A stretch of 64,000 nucleotides of DNA from an uncultured Clostridia bacterium (GTDB lineage Bacteria; Bacillota; Clostridia; Monoglobales; Monoglobaceae): positions 1 through 64,000 of the forward strand of contig CANQQJ010000004.1 of assembly GCA_947625905.1 (NCBI GenBank), written 5' to 3'. The notes below the pieces were generated by a model. That model ran no database searches. It saw only the letters and a list, made by a program, of their open reading frames with translations, and had not been told where the DNA came from. Below, piece by piece: positions 9,112-16,957 of this stretch. Positions within the stretch are counted from its first letter, which is position 1. Each line of letters begins with the position of its first letter. A program made the position numbers and the translations under genes.

Positions 9112-9579
9112 TTATATATCAATATGAATTAACGGCGTACACACGTCATTTTTTCTGCCTTCTTCAAATATTAAAATTGGGTCTATTTCTTCCGGTAAGT
9201 ATAATTTTAATTTGATATACGTGATTTTAACCAAATAATACACTATTTTATCATTTACACGTATTACATAATTTTCACCGGTCATTTCCCATGAATAGTG
9301 TTGATTATTTAAATCACAAAAACCTAAATTATAACTATATATGTTAAAGGCGTCCATGTTTTTTGCGGTTTCAATTATTCGCGGATAAACATCATCTTTA
9401 ATGCTTTCCAATATGCTTAAATCATTAAAAGATTTTTTCACAGTTTCAAATAATTTTGTTTTCAGTCCGCTTAAATCAATATAAATTGGTCGTTTATATG
9501 TAGTCATAGTGCCTCTTATGAACTGTTTATTTGCGGCATTTTCTGTTTTGGGTAATGAATTTATATCTATGTTGTTCAT
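9112..9579 (-). CDS. Hypothetical phage protein
   Basis: 155 aa from ATG 9579, which has GGAAAGGAATTATC before it; the upstream frame extension lacks a site. No recognised domain. It lies 17 bp upstream of the next gene and in the same minus-strand operon. Confidence 0.55.
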   Translation of the reverse strand: MNNIDINSLPKTENAANKQFIRGTMTTYKRPIYIDLSGLKTKLFETVKKSFNDLSILESIKDDVYPRIIETAKNMDAFNIYSYNLGFCDLNNQHYSWEMTGENYVIRVNDKIVYYLVKITYIKLKLYLPEEIDPILIFEEGRKNDVCTPLIHIDI

Positions 9580-9603
9580 GATAATTCCTTTCCGAGTATA
9601 CAG

Positions 9604-9634
9604 CCGAAACGGGCGATTATACATCCCGTTTCGG
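9604..9634. other. Intergenic hairpin
   Basis: A 10-bp stem CCGAAACGGG / CCCGTTTCGG with an 11-nt loop between two minus-strand genes. There is no T-run, so it is more likely an RNA processing or stability hairpin than a terminator. Confidence 0.4.
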
Positions 9635-9646
9635 TTCTAATATTAA

Positions 9647-10135
9647 TTAGTATGCTGCTTTTTCTATTCTGCTTTGGAATTTTGTTAAAACTCTGTATGC
9701 TTCTTGCGCGTTCCTATGATTATGTACAGCCTTGCGAAACTCATCACTGCCTGTATTGTCAGCATAGTCTACAATTTTCATCGCAGCCTCATCTATTTTT
9801 GCTGTTATACTATTGAGTTTTTCAGTGATAAGGTTGCTTATACGAATAAAATCGTTTGGTTTTATTTCATGCTTTTTGAGGTCATCTATTATTGCTTGTT
9901 TTTCATCTACCGCAGCCGTAGCATTTTCTGCAAGACGCTTAAAACTTTCAAGCTCTTTTTCTGCCGCCTCAGCTCGTTGTTTCATACTGCAACCAAAATC
10001 ATTGTTAATGTTTTGTTCGGCTATCTCAAAGCAGCCTTCAAATGCTGTGGCAACGTAGCTATTTTCCCCAAGTTCCTCAACTATTTTCTTGATTTTTGCT
10101 AACGCCTTACGCTCTTGTTCTTTTGTTGCTATCAT
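9647..10135 (-). CDS. Coiled-coil phage protein, first gene of the repressor-controlled accessory operon
   Basis: 162 aa from ATG 10135 with AAAGGTGG 8 nt upstream. It is rich in Glu/Lys/Ala with heptad-like stretches (MKQRAEAAEKELESFKRL and IDDLKKHE), so it is probably a helical coiled coil. It is transcribed from a promoter whose spacer carries the repressor operator, so it should be silent or low in lysogeny. Function unknown. Confidence 0.55.
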   Translation of the reverse strand: MIATKEQERKALAKIKKIVEELGENSYVATAFEGCFEIAEQNINNDFGCSMKQRAEAAEKELESFKRLAENATAAVDEKQAIIDDLKKHEIKPNDFIRISNLITEKLNSITAKIDEAAMKIVDYADNTGSDEFRKAVHNHRNAQEAYRVLTKFQSRIEKAAY

Positions 10136-10172
10136 GTTTATTTCCACCTTTCTTGATTGATTTGATACTGAT

Positions 10173-10201
10173 ATTATACATCTTTTAATGTATAGCGTCA
10201 A
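10173..10201 (-). promoter_or_regulatory. Repressor-controlled promoter P1 (TTGACG-17-TATAAT) with operator O1
   Basis: On the minus strand, TTGACG and TATAAT are 17 bp apart. The spacer and -10 are covered by TATACATCTTTTAATGTATA (10175-10194), an inverted repeat. It drives the 9647-10135 gene and the genes below it. The same arrangement recurs at 10405 and 35568. Confidence 0.8.
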
Positions 10202-10242
10202 CGGTAAAATGCACAAAATTAATAGAATATTTTTGTTTAAAC

Positions 10243-10262
10243 TATACAGTTTTTACTGTATG
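10243..10262. promoter_or_regulatory. Operator O2
   Basis: TATACAGTTTTTACTGTATG is an inverted repeat of the same TATAC-A/G type as O1 and O3, midway between the two divergent promoters. It is probably a cooperative repressor site. Confidence 0.65.
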
Positions 10263-10404
10263 GTTTCACAGTCTTAAAAGCACCGTTTTTAAGACTATAT
10301 TATCTATTTTGATAACAAGCCGACATAGTATGTTAATTTTGAAATATAGCTTGATTTTTTAATCCCTGCGCATTAATTTTTATATTTTTGTTTCAAAAAC
10401 ACAC

Positions 10405-10433
10405 TTGACATTATACAGCTTTTAACGTATAAT
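10405..10433 (+). promoter_or_regulatory. Repressor promoter P2 (TTGACA-17-TATAAT) with operator O3
   Basis: TTGACA at 10405-10410 and TATAAT at 10428-10433 are 17 bp apart. TATACAGCTTTTAACGTATA (10412-10431) lies in the spacer and overlaps the -10. It drives the XRE gene starting at 10466, implying autoregulation. Confidence 0.82.
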
Positions 10434-10465
10434 ATATTTATCGTAATTTAAAAGGTGGGATTATT

Positions 10466-10696
10466 TTGTCGTTACAAGAAATGCGTTTAAAAGCCGAATT
10501 ATCACAAAGTCAGCTTGCAATTAAAGCCGGTATATCCAAACGTGTACTGCAAAATTATGAACAAGGTCGTATGAGTATTGACGGCGCTAAATTAAAAACG
10601 CTGCTTAATTTGGCATATGCTCTTAATTGCAGATTAATTGATATTTTAAATGATGAAGAATTAAAAGATTTGTTGCGCAAATCCAAAATAAAATAA
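10466..10696 (+). CDS. XRE/Cro-CI-type repressor
   Basis: 76 aa with a single helix-turn-helix domain: LSQSQLAIKAGISKRVLQNYEQG is the classic XRE layout. A TTG start is preceded by AAGGTGGGA at good spacing. The protein is DNA-binding only, without a RecA-cleavable or peptidase domain. Its promoter carries the operator described above, and the divergent operon and the distant ASCH gene carry the same operator. It is therefore the likely lysogeny regulator, or a second small repressor. Confidence 0.85.
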   Translation: MSLQEMRLKAELSQSQLAIKAGISKRVLQNYEQGRMSIDGAKLKTLLNLAYALNCRLIDILNDEELKDLLRKSKIK

Positions 10697-10704
10697 AATA
10701 AAAT

Positions 10705-10744
10705 AAACACCCTCGGAATTATACAGAACATTCCGAGGGTGTTT
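10705..10744. terminator. Convergent terminator between repressor and endolysin genes
   Basis: A 15-bp perfect stem AAACACCCTCGGAAT / ATTCCGAGGGTGTTT with a 10-nt loop, followed by TCCTTAT. It serves the repressor on the plus strand and the end of the late operon on the minus strand. Confidence 0.85.
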
Positions 10745-10777
10745 CCTTATATAATGCTCGCCGAGGAGCGTTGTTTA

Positions 10778-11599
10778 TTATGATAACGCTTCTGCAGCCT
10801 TTGCTTTTTCTGCTGCTTCGCGTCGAATTTTCCGATAGTCAAAAACCTTTTCGCGAATCAGGTCATAGGTCAAATCCAAATTGCCGTTTTCATCGCCGTT
10901 AATGTCACCACGGTCAACAAAATATTGGATAGCCTCTTGCGCCCAAGGCGGACAATCGGCAACGCTGTTATAGCGACGTTTGGCGATTTCGTCTTGCTGC
11001 ATTAAATACTGTATCTCTTGACCTACAACATTAATAACGTCATTTTGTCTTGTGTTTTCGCGGTTCACCTCGTCTATTCTCGCTTTAAGTTCTTCGTATT
11101 GTGACATAGATAAATCCCCACTTTCTGATAATTTTTCTTTAAATTTTTCCCACAATGCCCAATTGTTTTTATTCATAGACGCCGGGCAATTCTTACGGCT
11201 CGCGTCATAGTGGCGTACAACATGATGAAGCGGGATATTCAGCGTTTTCATAAGCTGTTTTGTAAACTCTACAGCGTTGTTAAATGCTGTATTATAATCG
11301 CCGTCCGAATTTACGCATATTTCCAACCCAACGGAATTACTGTTTGTAATTCCGTATTTGCCGTGACCGTCTCCGCAATGCCACGAATAATATTTGCTGT
11401 AATCATTCGATTGTACGCACTGTTTGTCATCAACAAAAAAATCTGCCGAACTGCCACGGTCGCCGGTATTAAAGTACTGAAAATTCCGTAAAGCGTCAGC
11501 GCCTTTGTCGGTATTTCCCGTGTCGTGAATAACTATGTATTTAACAGCCTCACGTCGTGTGCTATGGTTATACGCCATTTGCTTTTTTACAAAATCCAT
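10778..11599 (-). CDS. Endolysin, N-acetylmuramoyl-L-alanine amidase (Amidase_2)
   Basis: 273 aa. The Amidase_2 zinc motifs are visible: first His in IVIHDTG (H25), then a GLEIC strand and RHYDASRKNCPAS with the second His and the Cys ligand. A linker helix is followed by a C-terminal module (VADCPPWAQEAIQYFVDRGDINGDENG) common on Clostridia phage lysins and resembling a wall-binding repeat. It is the last gene of the late operon, after the holin, and degrades peptidoglycan at lysis. Confidence 0.9.
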   Translation of the reverse strand: MDFVKKQMAYNHSTRREAVKYIVIHDTGNTDKGADALRNFQYFNTGDRGSSADFFVDDKQCVQSNDYSKYYSWHCGDGHGKYGITNSNSVGLEICVNSDGDYNTAFNNAVEFTKQLMKTLNIPLHHVVRHYDASRKNCPASMNKNNWALWEKFKEKLSESGDLSMSQYEELKARIDEVNRENTRQNDVINVVGQEIQYLMQQDEIAKRRYNSVADCPPWAQEAIQYFVDRGDINGDENGNLDLTYDLIREKVFDYRKIRREAAEKAKAAEALS

Positions 11600-11615
11600 A
11601 ATGTCACCCTTTCTT

Positions 11616-11897
11616 TCATTTCACTTTATTCGGTTCAGTATACGTTAATGCCCGGTAGCTATCCGTAATGCCGGTCGTTGTTGGGTCAATCAATGTATTG
11701 TAGATATTTACAACCACAAGCATAATCACATACGGATTTGAAATAGCCTGCATAAGAATTTCACCGAGCATTTGCCATGTCGTTAAATCTTTAAGCTCTA
11801 ACCCCATATATGCCAATATTGGCGTTAAAACCGAAAGAATAACCGACGCCCAAAAGACCGGATTCTTAAACCTTACCTTAATGTTCAATTTAAGCAC
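11616..11897 (-). CDS. Holin (phi LC3-like family)
   Basis: 93 aa with two hydrophobic segments (about residues 12-32 and 52-68) and a PTTTGITDSYRALTYTEP C-terminus characteristic of the phi LC3-type phage holins. It overlaps the XhlA-like gene by 8 bp and lies directly before the endolysin. It should form membrane lesions for lysin release. Confidence 0.88.
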   Translation of the reverse strand: MLKLNIKVRFKNPVFWASVILSVLTPILAYMGLELKDLTTWQMLGEILMQAISNPYVIMLVVVNIYNTLIDPTTTGITDSYRALTYTEPNKVK

Positions 11898-12219
11898 TTC
11901 CTTTCATAATGATTTGTGATAAAATTCCTATTAAAAAACCGACAACGCCGGAAGCGGTCGCGGTAATAATAGTTGATTTAATTGTTTCCCATGTTTTTGT
12001 GGGTTTGTTTTCCAAATCCGCTAAACGGTCATTTATGTTTCCGTAATCCGTGCGGAGTTCTTTTGTCTCATTGGCAATGTCTCTGACCGACAATGCAAGT
12101 TCCTGTACATTCTGCGATATTGTCATTATATCGGTTATTCGTTTATGAATATTTTTGTTGTCTTGCTTAATCGCTGCCACATCAGCAATTAAATTAGCCT
12201 CTGTTTGTTCGTCCAACAT
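11890..12219 (-). CDS. XhlA-like haemolysin/holin-associated protein
   Basis: 109 aa. A coiled-coil N-terminus (IADVAAIKQDNKNIHKRI) is followed by one C-terminal transmembrane helix (SGVVGFLIGILSQIIM). This is the layout of XhlA-type proteins that act with holins in Bacillus and Clostridium phages. Confidence 0.8.
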   Translation of the reverse strand: MLDEQTEANLIADVAAIKQDNKNIHKRITDIMTISQNVQELALSVRDIANETKELRTDYGNINDRLADLENKPTKTWETIKSTIITATASGVVGFLIGILSQIIMKGSA

Positions 12220-12245
12220 AGCAATTTCCCTTTCTCTTAATATGT

Positions 12246-12629
12246 TTACAACGCTTGTAATCTTTCTAATATTTTTAAAATTTGTACTGCGGACACATTT
12301 ATATATTGCCCTTCCTCATTTATTAAATTATTTTCAGCTAAAAATTTAATTATTTCATGTACATCATCAAAGCCACTTGAATACATATTATCCCATACCG
12401 TAAAAATTTGTTTTTGGTCGTCCACATCGTAAAATCCATACCCTATTGTGTATGTTCCCCCAATATATAAATACGACTTGTTTTCACACTTAATTGATAT
12501 ATTGTATTCATCATTGCCATTCATATAATATAATTTTAATGTTGTGTCACCTTCGTAGGCTGCTTTAAGTTTTGATATTATTCCTAAATTGTATTTTGTT
12601 TTATCGGTAAGTTCAACTTCATTAATTGT
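12246..12629 (-). CDS. Out-of-frame 3' extension of the tail fibre (phase-variable C-terminus)
   Basis: An open frame of 127 codons that begins at the 11-G tract and ends at 12246. The only internal ATG (12524) lacks a ribosome binding site and sits mid-domain (KLYY|MNGNDEYN). With 10 or 13 Gs instead of 11, the tail-fibre frame would continue straight into it, giving about 672 aa. It is therefore better read as a switchable C-terminal domain than as a separate gene. The domain is acidic and beta-rich, ending in a helical segment; its receptor specificity is unknown. Confidence 0.6.
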   Translation of the reverse strand, partial: TINEVELTDKTKYNLGIISKLKAAYEGDTTLKLYYMNGNDEYNISIKCENKSYLYIGGTYTIGYGFYDVDDQKQIFTVWDNMYSSGFDDVHEIIKFLAENNLINEEGQYINVSAVQILKILERLQAL

Positions 12630-14265
12630 ACCCCCCCCCCCACGGTAATTTGTAGGATTTCAATTCACTTGCGTCCGCAATGTATGTGTAATTGTTACCG
12701 GCAGAGGTATCCTTTTTTAAATAAATGGTTCCTAAATATATACACGCCGTATTGTCATTAAGATTTATAAAATTTTGAGGTGCATTTTTTTCATCTTCAA
12801 GCGTCTTATCCCAATAGTAAATATTACCATTTTTATTATTTTCAAAAATACACCACAATTCGTAAGTGCATGTTTCAGGTTTCTTTTCTGACACATCCAA
12901 GAAGAATGTGCTACCTCTTGTTTCAAGAGAAAAGAGCGTTTGCTGTATAATATTGTTACTCGTTATCATACTACTACTACCAATTCTGCTATCGCACCCT
13001 GTAATTTTAAATATCTCAATATTAAAATTATATTTAATTGTTCCAGCAATTCCATAAATTTCAAATTTATCAGGAACGTCTGTTGTAAATTCTACATATA
13101 CATTTGAAGCACAATTTAATGCTTTTATATTCTTTGTGTTTGTTTCAATATTTTTTAATAATGGTGTAACAATTTTCGGTGTTACATAGCTTATGTCATC
13201 TGTGCTGTCTGCTTCAATCGCTTTGGTCGCCCTCGGCGCGGGTGCGGGGTTCAGCAGCATTATATCTGTATCCCTAAAGCCTATGAACAATGTTTGATAC
13301 CGCGCTATTTCTCCGGGCATATAATAATCAGTAAAATATATATGCTCATTATCTGTATCGTAATCCACACCCGTATATGACGGAATTTGCCGCTTTATTG
13401 TGTTTTGAATTTTATCGTCAAGAGTGCTGTCATTAACACGTAGATAAAGTTTATCCGGTGTTTTATTATCGGCGTTTTTTCCTGTCCAACAATACGCACC
13501 GGTTGTAACAGCAATAACCTTTCCGTTCAAATCCGACCATTCAGTAATGCCGGGTATTTCAATACAAAGCGCTTGGTTGTAGCCAACCTTATTTACTTTG
13601 GAAATGTCAACGGCATAAGCGTTTGAACCGACAAATCTGTTAAATTCAGCCGCATAATCCGCAGCTAATTTTCCTGTGATGTAATCAACATCATTTTCAG
13701 TGTTGTCGCTTATTTTTCCGTCAAGTTTTAATGGTGACGGTGGATTGAGAACATATCCATAATGGTCTTTTATTGCTATGAGCAGTACAGATTGAGGACG
13801 TATTTCATATGCCTTAAAGCTGTGGACTCTGCCGGTATCGCCGCTTTTGCCTTTTGGATAATGCCAAAGGTCGGTACTCTTGGTATTAACATTTAGTTTC
13901 ATATTAGCGTTGTCTGATGTCGCTGTGTAATTTTTCATTGAAACCGCGATAATTTTTCCGTCAAGACTGTTTTCATTGTCTTTTTCAAAAGGGTCATCGC
14001 TCAAATTCGGTACAGTTATTGTAATCTGATAACCACTTGAGGAAGTATTATCATATATTGTATTTGTCAATATACCGTTTGATTGCTTATCCGTTTGAGA
14101 TAATTTATTTTGCAATTCGGTTATTGCAGCTATAACTTTAGACCAAAACCAATTAAATATATTGGCGGGCGGTTTATATCCCGGCTGAAATCCGTTATTT
14201 TTTAAGTCGCTGCTTGGTTCATTACCTTTGTTTTTCCATTCCGAAAAGATGTTATTAAAATTCAT
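12622..14265 (-). CDS. Tail fibre protein, ends at a poly-G tract
   Basis: 547 aa. The N-terminus (EWKNKGNEPSSDLKNNGF, then PPANIFNWFW) is the conserved attachment segment of Firmicutes phage tail fibres, found just after the YmfQ-type gene. A duplicated beta-rich region follows, with paired DGKIIAVSM and NGKVIAVTT segments. The frame ends PWGGGYN-stop because of 11 consecutive Gs (12631-12641 on the opposite strand as C11). It probably binds the host surface. Confidence 0.82.
   Translation of the reverse strand: MNFNNIFSEWKNKGNEPSSDLKNNGFQPGYKPPANIFNWFWSKVIAAITELQNKLSQTDKQSNGILTNTIYDNTSSSGYQITITVPNLSDDPFEKDNENSLDGKIIAVSMKNYTATSDNANMKLNVNTKSTDLWHYPKGKSGDTGRVHSFKAYEIRPQSVLLIAIKDHYGYVLNPPSPLKLDGKISDNTENDVDYITGKLAADYAAEFNRFVGSNAYAVDISKVNKVGYNQALCIEIPGITEWSDLNGKVIAVTTGAYCWTGKNADNKTPDKLYLRVNDSTLDDKIQNTIKRQIPSYTGVDYDTDNEHIYFTDYYMPGEIARYQTLFIGFRDTDIMLLNPAPAPRATKAIEADSTDDISYVTPKIVTPLLKNIETNTKNIKALNCASNVYVEFTTDVPDKFEIYGIAGTIKYNFNIEIFKITGCDSRIGSSSMITSNNIIQQTLFSLETRGSTFFLDVSEKKPETCTYELWCIFENNKNGNIYYWDKTLEDEKNAPQNFINLNDNTACIYLGTIYLKKDTSAGNNYTYIADASELKSYKLPWGGGYN
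12631..12641. repeat. 11-bp homopolymer (G11 on the coding strand)
   Basis: A run of 11 C on the plus strand sits inside the 3' end of the tail-fibre gene. It is the longest G/C homopolymer I noticed in the window and lies exactly where a frame change would join two open frames. Confidence 0.9.
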
Positions 14266-14267
14266 AA

Positions 14268-14897
14268 TTAACCCCCTATATTGTAATATACATCACTGAT
14301 TCCAAAGTAACCGCCGATTGAGCTTTTATCGTCCGATAATCCTTTAAAATCGTCATAATCATCTTCATCATCGCCAAATTCCAATGTTCCCGTAAACATA
14401 GCTTTTCTAACATGCACTCCGCAAGACAAAAGAATTTCTATTAACTCAATCATTTGTTCCTGCGAAAATCCAACATCTATAAGCCACGCAAAAGGCAGAC
14501 GGTCAATGATAACATATCCTGTATCTGTATCAGATTTTATTTGAAGTGTTTTGTCTATCTCGGATTTATCGCAATTCAAGATAAAAGAAAGCACTTCGAT
14601 AATAAAACTTCTTGTGCCGTCACTCATGCTTTTAGCGATTTGTGCTTTAAGCATGATTAAGTATTGCTCGTCCGTCATTGTGCCGCGCTTCAATTGAAGT
14701 CGTTCGCCGTACATATCAAGTGTATATCCGGTTGCGTTTTCAAAATCAAGAATATCAAAAATTTTATCAAGTGCGTCTTTGATTAGATTGCTGATATGTT
14801 TATCAGATTTCAAAAACTTATAATTATTGCTCGTCTCTTTTTTTGCGTATGCGTCCGGTAAATTTAACGCTAAGTTTTCATAATTAAATTCTTTCAT
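14268..14897 (-). CDS. YmfQ/DUF2313-type baseplate protein
   Basis: 209 aa between baseplate J and the tail fibre, the standard place for DUF2313. The region LDMYGERLQLKRG followed by MTDEQYLIMLKAQIAKSMSDGT fits the family. It is thought to link the baseplate wedge to the fibres. The C-terminus is Asp/Gly-rich. Confidence 0.8.
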   Translation of the reverse strand: MKEFNYENLALNLPDAYAKKETSNNYKFLKSDKHISNLIKDALDKIFDILDFENATGYTLDMYGERLQLKRGTMTDEQYLIMLKAQIAKSMSDGTRSFIIEVLSFILNCDKSEIDKTLQIKSDTDTGYVIIDRLPFAWLIDVGFSQEQMIELIEILLSCGVHVRKAMFTGTLEFGDDEDDYDDFKGLSDDKSSIGGYFGISDVYYNIGG

Positions 14898-14901
14898 AAA
14901 A

Positions 14902-16122
14902 TCAAACCTTTGTTGTCGTTATATCTATAGTTCCGACACGCGCAATAGATATTTTGGATATATCTATATTTTTTTCACTGCTGTTTACCTTTAAACTTGG
15001 TACATCGTCTACGCCAACAACATTAAATATATAATCGTATATGCGCCTATAAACAACACGTTCGCCGATTTTCAGACTACTGATATATTTGATAATGTTA
15101 TTTTCTATCTGTTCTTTGCCGTTGGCGGGAAAGTCCGATGTGACGTAGCAGCTTGCGCTAATATTAATTTTGTTGTCCTTTACATATGTAAAAGCTGTTA
15201 CATGCTGCGTTCCGCTTGAATCTGTTGTTATAACAATTTCGGTTCCGCTTTGAATAATTCCAAGCGGCTGTTTTTCACTTATCGCTTGCGCGATTTCGTT
15301 TTTCTTTTCGGTAGTTCTATCCTCGCACATGACTATAACGGCGTATGTTTTAGGGGCAATTATTAAATCGTTATTGCCAATAATATATTCGCTTGTAGTA
15401 TTGTTATCAATAATATCAGCGTTTGTGACATTTTCAACGCGCAAAACATTGGCTTTTATTGCCGCTGCGGTGTTGGTTCCCAATCCTTGAATGATTTGAT
15501 TAAACCGACTTCTTAAATTCGTGTCGGATTCGGCTGCCTCGCCAAATGCGATTGTTTGAATATAAGATACGCCTGTGATATTTGTATCAGCATTGACCGT
15601 CTTGTTAATTGTGCGTACATTGCCAATCGAACCGGCGGTAACACATTGAACATAAGCCTCGGCATAATACAAAATCTTGTTTTCGTTCAAGTCATCGGCA
15701 TTTGTTTGTTCTTCATTATTAATTACAGCGTTTTGTGTTACCCAAAAAGTTATATCGTCATCATTTTTCACAAGATACCCCATAGGTATTTCATAATTTT
15801 TAGTTCCGTAAATCCTAACAATATGCTTTGCGTATGTTCCGCCATTTCTGTTTGCCGCGACAAATTTAACCAATCTGTCAAGACTGATACCGCGCGCGGT
15901 CAAAGGGTTTATGCTGTAATAAACATTCGCGGCTTGCTCGTATAACCGTAGCTCGTCTTTAGCATTAATACGAATATATTTTCCCTGCGGTGTTTGCTCG
16001 CCGGTGTCAAAATCTTCGCCGAATAACGCTTTAGCCTGTTTTTCTTTTTCCGATATAATTTCATAAAGGGTCGGAACGTAAAACCCTGTATCAGTCAACC
16101 CCCATTTTGATGTATCTACCAT
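14902..16122 (-). CDS. Baseplate J/gp47-family protein
   Basis: 406 aa. It shows the Baseplate_J signatures NPLTARGISLDRLVKFV, the GSIGNV segment and the region around ESDTNLRSRFNQ. It is a structural wedge subunit of contractile tails and lies between the DUF2634-type gene and YmfQ. Confidence 0.88.
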   Translation of the reverse strand: MVDTSKWGLTDTGFYVPTLYEIISEKEKQAKALFGEDFDTGEQTPQGKYIRINAKDELRLYEQAANVYYSINPLTARGISLDRLVKFVAANRNGGTYAKHIVRIYGTKNYEIPMGYLVKNDDDITFWVTQNAVINNEEQTNADDLNENKILYYAEAYVQCVTAGSIGNVRTINKTVNADTNITGVSYIQTIAFGEAAESDTNLRSRFNQIIQGLGTNTAAAIKANVLRVENVTNADIIDNNTTSEYIIGNNDLIIAPKTYAVIVMCEDRTTEKKNEIAQAISEKQPLGIIQSGTEIVITTDSSGTQHVTAFTYVKDNKINISASCYVTSDFPANGKEQIENNIIKYISSLKIGERVVYRRIYDYIFNVVGVDDVPSLKVNSSEKNIDISKISIARVGTIDITTTKV

Positions 16123-16128
16123 TTATTT

Positions 16129-16485
16129 TCACCCCGCTGTGCTTGTAGTAATAGTTGTTCCTACCGAACCGTTTTTTGCCGTGTATTTTATTTCTGCTTT
16201 TCGTGTTTTCGGGTCTACAGTCCTTGAAAATTCATTGATATAAAAATCTGAATCCACTTGTTTAAGCCCTGATAATATTTGACCGTATGCCATTTCATCA
16301 GTAACGTTTTTTCCCAACAAATAGCGAAAATCTATCCCTTCATCGGGATTATTGAACCACTCTCCTCGCTTCGTGCCGGTCACTGTCTGCACTTTTTGTA
16401 ATGTCAATTCATCATCTTCGACTATTTGAACAACGCCATTTTCAATAACAACATCGCCCATTTCATCAATTTTAAAGCCTTTCAT
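16129..16485 (-). CDS. DUF2634/XkdS-type (gp25-like) baseplate protein
   Basis: 118 aa from ATG 16485 with GAGGTGATATTA upstream. The segment GTKRGEWFNNPDEGIDF is typical of DUF2634/XkdS proteins, the Firmicutes equivalent of the gp25 wedge component. Confidence 0.8.
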   Translation of the reverse strand: MKGFKIDEMGDVVIENGVVQIVEDDELTLQKVQTVTGTKRGEWFNNPDEGIDFRYLLGKNVTDEMAYGQILSGLKQVDSDFYINEFSRTVDPKTRKAEIKYTAKNGSVGTTITTSTAG

Positions 16486-16495
16486 TAATATCACC

Positions 16496-16945
16496 TCACA
16501 AAACCCGAATGATAATACTGTCGTTCACATCATGATGTCTGTTTGTCGGCTGCTCGGTCAAGCCTTTTTTAGCGTTAGATATATCCCTCTCGCAAACAAG
16601 ACAAATTACCAAGTCATCAACGGATAATTCTTCGGGAATAAAAACGTTACTTTCTGTAAAAATAGGCTCAATGGTTGTCGTCGCCGAATGTGATTCTGTA
16701 ACCGTTGTTGTAGCTGTCGCGCCTGTCATATATTTTATTTTTTCAACTCGATATTTAATATCTTTAGGTACATGAGCTGTAACAATTTTTGCTGCTGTTG
16801 GTGTTCCTGCCGTCATTTTATAATTTTGTAACGGTTGAATTTTGGCGGTGCTACCGTCAACAGTTTTTACTTTTCCTAAAAACGCCGTATGAATATTTAA
16901 TATTTTATCGTTAATAATGTTTTCTATATAGCTTAAAGATAACAT
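16496..16945 (-). CDS. DUF2577/Gp138-like baseplate spike protein
   Basis: 149 aa. The pattern VDGSTAKIQPLQNYK, then ERDISNAKKG, then RHHDVNDSIII resembles the small OB-fold baseplate/spike proteins (DUF2577 or Gp138 N-terminal). Its position between the hub and gp25-like genes supports this; the exact family is less certain. Confidence 0.65.
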   Translation of the reverse strand: MLSLSYIENIINDKILNIHTAFLGKVKTVDGSTAKIQPLQNYKMTAGTPTAAKIVTAHVPKDIKYRVEKIKYMTGATATTTVTESHSATTTIEPIFTESNVFIPEELSVDDLVICLVCERDISNAKKGLTEQPTNRHHDVNDSIIIRVL

Positions 16946-16957
16946 TTTTACACCTCT

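Noticed and set aside
12246-12524. Separate 92-aa gene downstream of the tail fibre
   Set aside because: Its ATG has no ribosome binding site, and the frame continues upstream to the G11 tract, so it is better explained as the switchable end of the fibre.
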